DNA of 64,000 nt. Source: Rallus limicola (lineage: Eukaryota > Chordata > Aves > Gruiformes > Rallidae). Shown here in pieces: positions 50,599 to 61,900 of the stretch (positions are counted from its first letter, which is position 1; the number at the start of each line of letters is the position of its first letter). The stretch is from positions 29,899,950-29,963,949 of the forward strand of contig JAKCOZ010000005.1 in assembly GCA_022605955.1 (NCBI GenBank), written 5' to 3'. The notes beneath the pieces were generated by a model. That model was not told the origin of the DNA. It made no database searches and was given only the letters and a program-made list of their open reading frames with translations. Made by a program: the position numbers and the translations under genes.

Positions 50599-53500
50599 GT
50601 GCTATGCAAAGGTCTTTGATTTTAAAATGCCATCATTTAGTCTTAGCTGGAAGAAGAGCTACCTATATCTGTTATTGGGAAATTTCATGTAAATTCTTCA
50701 AGTTTTCAAGATTAGATCTGGACATTTTTCTCTCTCATTTGAAAAGTCAGCATTGTAAATTCTATTTTCAATGTCAAAGTCTGGTAGCAGCATATTAAAA
50801 ATTAAAAATGCTACAAATATGATACACATTCAGAATTTGCAAGGACATCTGCTTTATGGATCTCTATGATAATGTAAATCTTTGAGAAATAGGACCTTAG
50901 TAAAAAATTTTCCTGATGAAGTGCAAGCTGGAATAGAATTCAATTTATTTTTCTGTGGCTACGTGTTCTCTTCAGCACTGACCACCGGGAAAACCAGTAG
51001 AAATTAGTATCAAAAAATAAGCAGAGTGACTGAGAACACAAGTAAAATTTCATTTTCCTTACATTTGCCCTTCTGATACTATTTTAGTTTAACTTGTCAA
51101 CTGTAACTGGTCTTGTACCAGTACACCCAATAACAAGACAAATACTACTTTAATTTAGTAAGTATTTGATAACTTTAGAAACCTAATATGAGGCTTTATA
51201 AATCCTTTCAACCTTAATAAAAATATTTCTAAAGTTCTGAAATAAATACAAATATGTTTGAATTAATAATTGAAAATAACTGAATTTTCTTTGTTGCTGT
51301 TCTTGAATTTTTCCCAAGTGAAAACTGGCTTGCATTTTGATAAACTTTATTTCTTATAGATTCTTTGTAGTTTTGAAACATAAACATAATGTGATGTTGT
51401 AGCTGGATATGGTATTTATTATTGCTAGATGAGAAGATGCGCAAGTTATTTATGTAAATTAAAGTTAGCCTTACGTACATTTATTTAAGTTCTTGGTTTT
51501 TACTTTTTTTATCTTAGAAAGGCAATGAATTAAATGATTATTTATGAGTTTGAATTTGAGTGAAGTTAATTTTTTTACAGAAATTTGAAGCTAAAAAAAT
51601 GCAAAAATTAGGAAGTTAAAATTTATTGCTTAAGCTGTTTTGCATAAACAAGAAAACTATTCAGGAATGCATCATTTGTATGTAAAAAAAAAGCCTCCTA
51701 GTAAATATGAGGTAAGCAGAATAGTCACCGTTGTGTTCCCTGGCAGCCTGCTATCATAGACAATTTCTTGTTTCCTGCCTTGAGACCTTCCTGAACTATG
51801 TTATTTAACAAAATAAGAATTAACCATGGTTAGTGAAAATAATTGATAGTTTAAAGATCTAAATCTTTAAAGATTTTATATTAAATAGATCTCAACCTTT
51901 CAGAAATAATTTCTTTACCTCTCAGTTTCTTATCTTGAATGAATTAGAGATTAAAGAAAAATGAATGACATCATTCCCCTTTGTAGTCATAGAAGAAGCC
52001 AACTTTTTACTTCAATACACTATAGATTCAGGTCTCTATTCAGTTTTCGCTCTGTCCAATAGTTCATGTTCTTTTTAAATGTTGGCAGCTACTTTGTGAT
52101 GAATTGAGTAATCCTATTTAAATGATTTTCATAGCAAGAAATGAGGATCTTGGGATATAGGTTTTTTGACTATGCAAATAAAAGGAATAGAATTGTAATG
52201 TGAAAATTGTCACAGGTCTGGTTCTACAAAGAGGGTCCACATCCTTATAAAGTTAGATTATTGATTGTTTTTATATTACTTGAATGCTGTATAAAAATTC
52301 GTTTACATTCAATGTTCTGATCCTTTTACTGAGCTGCATCTTTCTCTGAGAAGCTGAATGTTCCCTTGATGCATTTTAAACCATAATGACATTCAAGAAA
52401 GCTGAGACACTGTAGCTGGCAAAAGGATTAAAATAAATCTTTTGTTTTGGTCAAGAACCTAAGCTTAGACAGCATATGCCAGAATGGAATGTCTCCTCTT
52501 TCGTACTTAGCTCTTTTTGCCTAGTAGTGAAAGCATGTGCATTTAGAGCTCAGCCTCTTATGAAATCCATACCAATTGTATGCCTGATAGGTTCCAATGA
52601 TTCTCCAATAACGTTTACATGGGGATTAACAATGGAAACTAACAAGAAATATTGAGTTATAGATTTAAATTAGGCACTTTGCTTTGCAGGTGACTACTGA
52701 ATACTCTTCAAAATTTGGTTTCAGTTTATTTCATTTTGATCCATGTAGAGAACACCTAAATACTCTTGCTTTTATGAAAAAGTATTAACACTGGAATATC
52801 TTCAATCTCTGTAAACCAGTTTTTAATGTGATAAATTATCATTATCAAACAAGACAAAGTAATGCTTTGAAACATAATTACAAAACAAGTGCCCATAGCT
52901 AGCTTAAAAATGTCTCCTTGAGCATTTCAATACTGCTTCACATGAACCAGAACATTATGAGTTCTCTATTTGTTTTTTAACTTTTGCTGTTTTTTTGATC
53001 ATATTTCTCCATGACCCCTTCTGATTTCTGTGGTTATTTACACAGGTATATTTACATGTATTTTCATTTCTGGGATCTCTGCACAGAAACTGAAGTAAAG
53101 CTAATTAGATGAATGAAGTCTACTGTCCAAAGCAGATTATCATAGATCAATATTATGTACTCAGAAAAGTTTTGCTGTCCTTATCTTACTAAAGGCCAGC
53201 TCTTTTCCCATCTCAGTAGAAACATGACTGACCTTTCATGTTTCTGAGGATGGCAATTACTTACTCTGAGTGGCTTAAGTAAACTATAGGCCTGAATTAT
53301 AGGTACAGACATACTCTATCTAACATGAGTTTATGTGATGTAGGGAAGTAAGAACCTGAAGTGTCTAATACTAAAAAGAGAGAGCAGTACCTCCACACCA
53401 TTGCCATAACTGAAAGACCAGATAGAGCACCTATTTTATACAATTGGGGTAAGTAACTACTGGAACTAGTTGCTCAGGATAGCAGTGGTTTTTTCAATAC

Positions 53501-55376
53501 AGTAGATTATTTGGGGCATTTTCATAAATGGGTTTGGATATTTTTCTGAGATTTTAGTTAAAATACATTGATTTGATGAAGTGTCTCTTTAGTATCTCTG
53601 TTAAAGTTCAAAACAGGGAACTATTGTGGTACCTTTCCACCTTGCATTTCCCTCTAGAAAGATCAAATGACTCTGACTTTATCACTCTCCCAATCTTCTT
53701 TTTCACTTGAACATTTTATCAGGGTAATACATTACTTAAATATCACTGATGATAAACCTTGGGACTTGCTCTAGTCCCCATGGAACCACACTAGAAGTGC
53801 TTCATTTGACAATTATTTTCCACTGATGTCCATTTTTTGAATCTGTCAGTTGTCCAGTTCATTAGTATAACCAAACCTAGAGTCTCTTCTGTTTATACAA
53901 TTACTGCTAACTATGAAATCTGAAATCTCTTAAAAAAATAATATTACTTTTATCTGAAAAGACATATTTGCTGTAGACTCATGCTGACTGGAATTATTAT
54001 ATCTTGTTTGACAAATTCATATAAGCATTTTAACAAGGTTCCTTTATATTAAAAATGTTAGTGGTCTGTTACAGTCTGGATTGCTTCACTTCTTGCCAAA
54101 GTTGCTTTCAGGATTATAGAACCATTTTTTTTTTTTTTGCCATGAGGAATTTTTTCTTAAAATTTGCCAATCTACTTTCACATATTTATCTCCTGACTTT
54201 TCATTAATGACAGTCTCCCTCATAATTTATCCCAGCTTTGCGGAATAAGCCTGAATATCTGTTCTAAAATGACATTTCTGTCTGTTGATAGTACCTAATC
54301 TAAAGGCACATCTTTAGAGATCTTTTTCTAATGCATCTGGACATCTGTGACCTTCCAGTCATCTAGACTGCTCACTACCTCTTGGTAATCCCAATGTAAC
54401 TAAACCTACTCTCTTTAGTGTCACCCAGATTCACAGGGTAAGAATCGTTTATGAACATTGAGGGAGAATAGCTTTTAATCAATTCCCAGAAAAAAAATAT
54501 AGTCCTATCTAAAGGCAATCAGTCCTTTCATGTATAATTTGATGTGAGATCATAAAACTTCTAGAGAAAATACAAATCTTTATTAAACATCTCACCTGCA
54601 GTGTGTTTCTGAAAATCGTCCCAGAAATGCTTTAACTGCTGTCCAAGCAGTTCTGTAAGCACAAAGAAAGGTGTGATGACCATGGATTATTTTGGCTGCT
54701 GTGTTTTCCTTTTAGTGTGCCTCTTGTCATAGGTATATGATAACTCAAAGGTAATGCAGAGGGAAACAATTTTACTGTGATAATTTTTTTCAAGACTTAT
54801 TCCCTTGTTACTTTAATTACCTGTATTTATTACAATCTTTGCAGGTCTTGCACTATTCTTCCATGACAAAAATTTCTGAATAGTTAGTGTTACTGACAGT
54901 AACCAGCAAAACAAAGAACACTACATCTTTATGTAGTAAAAACCCCCCTTTGTTTATTCAGTAGCAATAAAAACCTTAATTAACAGTGAAAAGTCTTACT
55001 CATTGCCCCATTTTTATGGGAAGTGCAGTTATATATGCAATTTAAATTGAAAATAAAAACAATTTAATATGTTTAATTTTGGTAATTTTGTCCTGTCACC
55101 CTAGGCTGGAAATTACTGTAACTAGGTGTAATTCTGCAGCTTTAGGTTGTGACTTTTACAGTTTGGATCAGATATGGTAGGATATTTTACACTTGCTGAC
55201 ACAAGAGACTCTTGTTAGTACTCTTTTTTTCCCTCTTATTTTTGTCAATTAAACTGAATATGCCTCTAACATGACTTACTATGCACATAATAGCTTTGAA
55301 ATAAATGAGATAATATTACTCTATCTGTATCAACTGTGGATCTAATTTTTCATTGATTTCTTCAAAAATTCAGTCA
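50599..55376. other. non-coding DNA
   Basis: No supported gene or transposon. It contains a near-palindrome at 51850-51871 (listed separately) and a T run near 54126-54139. The minus frame 51229-51480 has no domain. Confidence 0.55.
51850..51871. repeat. 9-bp inverted repeat
   Basis: TTTAAAGAT (51850-51858) and ATCTTTAAA (51863-51871) are perfect reverse complements around CTAA. AT-rich, so the chance level is fairly high. Confidence 0.6.
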
Positions 55377-55781
55377 ATCATAGAATCATAGAATGGTATG
55401 TGTTGGAAGGGACCCCAAGGATCATAGAGTTCCAACCCCCTTGCCATAGGCAGGGACACCAACCTCCAGGCCTGGATCTACACGAGGTTGCCCAGAGCCC
55501 CATCCAACCTGGCCTTGAACACTTCCAGGGATGGGGCATCCACCACCTCTCTGGGTAGCCTACCTAGCACCTCACCATTCTTTCTGTAAAAAACTTCACC
55601 CTAATATCTAATTTAAACCTTCCTTCCTTTAGCTTTAATCCATTTCCCCTTGTCCTGCAATTGTCTACCCTTTTAAAAAGTTGATTTCCCTCCTGTTTGT
55701 ATGCTCCCTTCAGGTACTGAAAGGGTGCAATGAGGTCCCCCTGCAGCCTTCTTTTCTCCAGGCTGAACAAGCCCAGCTCAC
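55377..55781 (-). mobile_element. CR1 LINE 3' end, minus orientation
   Basis: The left edge is the CR1 tail read in reverse (ATCATAGAATCATAGAATGG), followed by GTTGGAAGGGACCCCAAGGA, the 3' UTR (GGACACCAACCTCCAGGCCT, CCATCCAACCTGGCCTTGAA, GGCATCCACCACCTCTCTGG) and the end of the ORF2 region (GGTCCCCCTGCAGCCTTCTT, TCCAGGCTGAACAAGCCCAG). It stops at about 55781, giving about 405 bp with the usual 5' truncation. This is the best preserved CR1 copy in the window and keeps two full tail repeats, so it is relatively young. The short frames across it on both strands are CR1 shadows. Confidence 0.96.
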
Positions 55782-55929
55782 TATAAAGAGTACACATAAT
55801 GCAATAAATCAGAATGGTAGCATTATGTATACACACTATACAGATAGAATAACTTCACAAATAGAAAGGCAGGAAATAATCAGATCTGTTCATTTTTACT
55901 AGATCTTTTTTCTTTAAAAGAATTGAAAT
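55782..55929. other. spacer between two oppositely oriented CR1 fragments
   Basis: About 150 bp of AT-rich unique-looking sequence separates the 5'-truncated ends of the two CR1 fragments. Nothing else was recognised. Confidence 0.6.
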
Positions 55930-56020
55930 CTGGTGAGAGGTGTCCCTGGCTGTGGCAGGGGGGTTGGAACTTGATGATCTTTAAGATCACTTCCAACCCT
56001 AACCATTCTATGATTCTATA
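55930..56020 (+). mobile_element. CR1 LINE 3' terminus, plus orientation
   Basis: GAGAGGTGTCCCTGGCTGTG, GGTTGGAACTTGATGATCTT, TCACTTCCAACCCTAACC and ATTCTATGATTCTATA follow the CR1 3' terminal order on the plus strand. Only about 90 bp remain. Its tail points right, away from the minus-oriented CR1 at 55377-55781. Confidence 0.94.
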
Positions 56021-58578
56021 ATGAAACCAGATCGGCTTCTCAATTGATCACTTTTTTTGGCATAGTCAAGAATAAGTTGCGTAAAACAGAAAAAAGATGA
56101 ATCTTCATAGAGGTGGCAGTACTTTAGATATATAAGCAATTAAAGGACCTAGTAACACCATTGCTCATTGTTTAAAAAAAAACAAAACAACACTGTGTTT
56201 ATGCAGGGCTTCTTATCCATCTTCTGTAATGAGAGTCTTTAATGGGAAACATTAGGATAGGGAGATTTTAAGTGTCTTGTTCATTGTTATGCATCCCAGC
56301 AAGAGCGGGCTTGCCATTTGTGTCTATGAGAACCATTGAAACCAATGAGATAAATTCTCAGTAGGACATTCTATGCTATGGAAATTACTTGCTTAAAAGC
56401 AATCAACCAGAAAGATTTCTATGTATATCCACAGATTTTAATATACTACAATGCAATGTATAGAAAAGAAATATTCATCTTGTATTTTTTGGTCGGCATT
56501 TAAATCTAAATTGAATTAAAGGAATTGGAAAAACACAGTGGCCAGAAAATCCACATCATCCAGGGGGGAACTGGATAACCTTACTGTTGAGTTTAGGTAT
56601 TTGATTTCAAGTTGTTTTTAAGGAAATTGTGCAATCACTTAATTATGTTATATATGATTTTAGAGTTTAATCTATCTTCTCACCAGCAACAAATAACTTT
56701 TGCTGTTGCCTACATATAGGTTCATGAAATTATTTCTTGGTAAGAAGAAACAAGTATTTCAGTATAGCAAAGGGATGGATTCACTATAGGTGGTAACGCC
56801 ATTGCTGTTTCTCAAAAAACTCCATTATGTGTGAGGAAAAAAATAGTTTAAATCTTTATTTACTTCATTATTATATGTTTTATCATGACCAAGTATAATT
56901 GCAATAATATTTACAATTAATACACTGTATTAAGTGCAAACTACATATACTATATGAAAACATGTACGTTAAATTAGAGAGAATATTATAGTTGCATCAT
57001 GATAAGGAAAGTCTTATCATAAGGTTACATATATGTATTTTTTAAAAAAGATGGAGCAATCTAAAATGTAGAAACAACATATTGGAAAAGATTATAAAAA
57101 GTAACTATACACAACCACAACATGTGCAAATAAGATAATTAAAAGTTTATTTGAGTAAAATTCAAATGCTGGTCTTAAAAACTTGATGAAGAGAATTTGT
57201 ATTTTCCTTATTACTAAGGATCTACGCAATCCAGTTTTATTTATTCTTCTCAATATTAGATGATTTTGGATTTCTTTTGTCATTTCTCACTTACATCCTG
57301 TAAACTCAGAAAGCCCTAAACTAATATTCTTTATGTAGTGTTACACATGCCATAAGACAATATTATTTTACTATGTCAAAGATGTTTGCACCATTTGGAG
57401 CACATCTATCATCAAAACTCAATTAAATAGTGCCTTTCCATCTTCAACTAAAACAAACTGTTTACTTATATTTGCTCAGTGTTTACTTCATGAGAGGTAG
57501 AAGACCCAAATACAACAGTAAAATAGGTGTCTTGGGATATAGCATGGGTCAAAAAATTTAACCCAAGGAATAAGGTCTAATCTTTTGGTTGCAAGAGACG
57601 ACTTTTTTCCCTTTGGCAAGTAAAAGGCAGCATTATAATGTTATTCATACCTCACATGGTGTCCTAACAATTACTCTATTCAAGCTGAAAGGGCTATATT
57701 CCCTTTGTTGCAAAGTATTAAATTTGTCCCTTGAGATTAGAGTGTAGGCAGTTTTAAAGGATGAAACAGGATTAGATAAGGTTTCTTACCAAGAAAGAGT
57801 TCTGATACTGTGATGCAAAACCCTCTTGTGTTACATGTGCTGAAAAAATATCATTTGTTTTAAAACTTTGAATTACAAGTAAAATTTATCAAATTAATAG
57901 TTGACAAAATGTTTCTTTACAGTTTTTTATGAAAGTCAAATAAAGTACAAATGAGGGAAAATGACATGTGCTTTAATTGTATTTGATTTTTTTATACTAA
58001 ATTTTCCTGCCCTTTGTAATTTGAAATATATTCCAAAAGGCTGATATAAAAAAATGTTTTTTTTCTTATTTTCTAAAATATTCAGTACATTTCTGCATTT
58101 CTTGCTGTGATTTAGAAAAAAAATATATTATACCTTTATAACATGAACTGAGCCAAACAATTTTAGTCTAAAAACCATCAAAACCCAAATGTCAAGGAGA
58201 GTCCTAAAAAATAGTCAGTAGTTCAGCTGTGCTCCACTTACTTGTATATAATTAATACTGTTGTGTACCACATGAAGACTTTCATGAATTTGATTACTGC
58301 ATATTCAGTGAGTGCAGTTTAAGCATTTCTACTTAAAAAAAAATAAATCTACTCTTGAGGAATGAAATGAATCGAGGATTGTTAGCATATGTATATTAAA
58401 AAGTAGGACAGATTAAACAGACTATGTGTTATTTTTACCCAATGAATTGATGAGAAAAGGCAATTCCTTTTCTTTATCCCCCAAATTTCCACAAGCCATA
58501 CGTACTTTGACCCCATCCTTCCTCAAAGCCTCCTCTGAATGGAAGACTAGCCAAGTTCCTTTTGGTAGCCATCAATGA
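56021..58578. other. non-coding DNA
   Basis: AT-rich sequence with no supported gene or repeat. The minus frame 57092-57283 has no domain. Confidence 0.55.
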
Positions 58579-58652
58579 CCACAGAATCACAGAATCGTAG
58601 GGGTTGGAAGGGACCTCAAGAGATCATCGGGTCCAACCCCTCTGCCAAAGCA
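58579..58652 (-). mobile_element. CR1 LINE 3' terminus, minus orientation
   Basis: CCACAGAATCACAGAATCGT and GGGGTTGGAAGGGACCTCAA, then GTCCAACCCCTCTGCCAAAG, match the reversed 3' terminus of a CR1 subfamily distinct from the copy at 55377. Only about 75 bp are recognisable, a very short 5'-truncated insertion. Confidence 0.92.
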
Positions 58653-58702
58653 TGATCATCCTCTAGTTCTCAGAAAAAAAGCTGCCAGAGAGTGATAAAG
58701 TC

Positions 58703-58921
58703 CTATCCAAGAGTGAAGCTCACCACACTACAGGTAGAATAACTTTTCCATTCATATAGTCTGCTACTTTCATCCTGAATGCAATGTTTGCATTCAAAAA
58801 GGCTACAAAAAGAGTCTGAAGACTTCTCAGTGTCACTGTAGAGTTCACTTGAAGATTGGACTGTCAGATGCACAGCAATTGCTATTTTCTCTGTATCAAA
58901 ATATCTCTTACCTTCAGCCAT
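58703..58921 (-). other. small ORF, 72 codons, doubtful
   Basis: On the minus strand the frame starts ATGG after AGCTC, a fair start context. It gives MAEGKRYFDTEKIAIAV, a Ser-rich middle with repeated DTEK, and ends SVVSFTLG. GAAG|GTAAGA just after the start codon is a strong splice-donor match, so the ATG could alternatively lie in a short first exon. TATAAAA lies about a dozen bases upstream of the ATG, too close to act as its promoter. It begins about 50 bp right of a CR1 tail. No homologue recognised; probably chance. Confidence 0.1.
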
Positions 58922-61900
58922 GAGCTGGAGTGGTTTTTTATAGCTTCATGGGTACAGTTGCTCAAAAAATCTTAATATGTACAGGACCTCAAAGAGCTAC
59001 ACTGACATTGTGATATGACTATATAATCTGTTCCATTTTGCCTTTAAAATTATAATTAAAAAAATAACTCCAGCAGGTTGACATAAAAAGAACAACATCA
59101 CCTGCAATTAGAAGTTTTTCTGCACCTACACAAGAGGAGATTGTGTATTGCAGCCAGCTGTAAGTCTGCTGCTAAAATATATTCTTTGCAATATGCACAA
59201 AATAAAAGTTAAACTATAAATATTAATGAAAATTGGGGAGAAAAAGAAAAGATATTCTGTTGCTTAGTGTTCCATGCATTCAACCAAATCAGCATACTTT
59301 GAGTTGGATGACTTGCCCTTTTTCCCTGTAACTTAGACACAGCAAGATGTGATTCCTTCCCACACAAGGCTACTGGATCATAAAAAAGTATGGCATTAAT
59401 GAAGTTAAGTGGCATTAGGTTTGTAATTTTCAAGACAGAGATAGAAGTGGTATGCTGTTATAATTCACAGACCATTATAATAGATATATTACCTTAATGT
59501 AATGCTCTGAAATTACTGTCTTCATTTTCTATAGCTGGATGAAAGCTCACATAAAAAAAAAAAAAATGAAAGAATGTTTCCAAGTATATAACTTGGGAAC
59601 TTTCCTCTGCCTATCACTGAGATGACAAAACATCATTAAAAGGGAATGTCCAATGTGCTCAAAAGCATTGTATGGCCATATGCTAAAGTGTAGAGAACTA
59701 GCATCTTATTAAACTGATGTATTCTAACATTATAGTGTCTATGCACTTTGACCATAGCAGAGAGGTCTTTCAGATGATTTCTGAGACTATGTGCAACCTC
59801 AGCTAGTTTTGCAAAAGTATTGAAGAATGGCTTAAAACATATTATGAGATTTATCACAAAGCATTTTTTCAGAGACTATTTCCTTAGAACATTTAGCCAA
59901 AAAGTGAATCTGCAATAGTGGCAGAAATGGTAAGGTAAGTAGAAGCTGTATTGAAGACTCAGGCCCAAACTCACAGGGTCTGCATCATTTTAAATATGAT
60001 GATCAGTAAATATATTCCTCCAGCACTGGCAGTATTCAGATTGCAAGGTGAATCAGTCCCTCAGACTAATCTCCTTATCCTCTGGGACTTTTAATTATAG
60101 CCACATGAATATTTTTAATGCCTCATCTCAGTTCCCCAAAACGAGACAAGAAATAGTGTGTTAATAGGAAAAATGCCCCAGATACTCTTTTCTTCCCATT
60201 GTAAATGCTTATAGAACAAAACAAAGTTAGTTGATATGCATGCTATAAATGTCTGTGCTACTGTCATACAGTGCAGTATGTGAACAAAATAATAAAAGAT
60301 GATGTGTCAACAAGCTGCTCTCTTAAGTTGGTAATTATTTTGAATGACATCGTATCACATCTAAAATAAATTTAAACAGTATCAGCAAAGTACAAATACA
60401 ACAATATCACACAGCTAAGATTAACAGCAATAGCTCTCATTCTAGTCAATACTTTTTGTAATATTTAGTTATTGTTTGGAAGAAAACCACTACCACCCAA
60501 CAGTTTTCACATTAAATATAGACAAATAGTTTAAATTAAACATATGATATTCCATCATTTTACACAGGAAGTCATATTTATATATTTAGGCATTTAATTT
60601 CTTGAATTACAGGACACAATGGAAGTAAAGATATTCCTATATTTTCAAGTTCTCTTTTGATTGGTAAGGGACAGTGGAGGCCCATCTGTTTTGCAGCAAA
60701 GAAAGCCCCAAACCATCTGTGTAGAACCACATGCCAGCTAAAACACAGAGATATGCACAGTTTTTTGTTATGAAAAATTTTGCAGTATTTTTTTTCCTGT
60801 ATTAGTGTGAATAAATTAGCAACAACTAAATTAAAGAAATCTTCTGAGAACATATTAACTTTCTGGTGCACACTGGAAAATGTATCCATTTAGAAGTCAT
60901 GAAACATTCATTGGCAGAATTTGTTCTTCTGATTCTCCTTTTTTTTAATTATTAAGACAGAGAAGTCTTTATGTGTTTACCAGAAGCTTTTTTATGAGCA
61001 TGGCAATCGAATTTAATTTACCCAAATTTTGGTATTTGTTTGTGGTTTGTTTTTTTCCAGAGAAACCCGCACATAATTACAACCATGCTTATATATCAGC
61101 CTAATAATAGCATTTAAAAACTTGGGTCCATATGTTTCCCTTCTATCTTAAAAAAAAAAAAAAAAAAAAAGAAGACGGAAGAGGGGAAATTCACCCATAA
61201 ATGAATACGGATGTGACTAATCTTCAGATTTATGTCATCTACCACTTAAACAGTTTTAAAATGAAAACATGTATGTGGAGAATAGTCTCTGAAATGAATA
61301 CACAGTGATTTTTGTGCAGATTTCTGTCCCTCACTTGCCCTCACACAGGCACTGTGGTCTGTGTCAAGCAGAGGTAGCATTGTGAGCTCTGTTGACAGCT
61401 CATTAATGCTCAATATTTTTTTAGAGATTTGAAAAATTTTAGTCAAGTGGGCATTGGTGTTCCTGAGAACTTCTGAAAGTCCTTGAAATAGCTGAAAAAA
61501 ACCAAGAAAAATGGACAAATAAACAGCCTTGTGATTCTTGGTATGTTAGTGGCCACATGCTGGCAAAGTAGTTTTCAAATGTTTTTAAGACCATTAATAA
61601 AATATTTTTGAAATATATGAATAAAATTGTTATTTTGAAAAATGATTGCACTGCTTCTATGCAAGTGTTTACTTACCCATTCTGAACACTGAAGAACTAA
61701 AGGGTGATACCCGGATTTTCTCTAGAAAATCTTTCAACTGAAGACAGTCAATCTATTCTAGTCTAGAACACACAACTAGATCAGCACAGAGCTTTCACAA
61801 GCATGTTTGGGAAGAAGATACATGATGTAAAGAGCAGATACTCTCTAAGTTCAAAGGAATATCACACCCTTTTACTCAGATTCTCAATGACAAACCAGGT

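Noticed and set aside
55564..55902. Overlapping frames on both strands at 55.6-55.9 kb
   Set aside because: They lie across the CR1 fragment 55377-55781 and its flank and are shadows of a dead element.
60578..60889. 103-codon minus-strand frame starting with a fair ATG context
   Set aside because: Lys/Phe/Leu-rich string without a domain; no promoter or splice context that distinguishes it from chance.
61150..61170. 21-A run as tail of a processed pseudogene
   Set aside because: No gene-like sequence or target-site duplication was recognised to its left.
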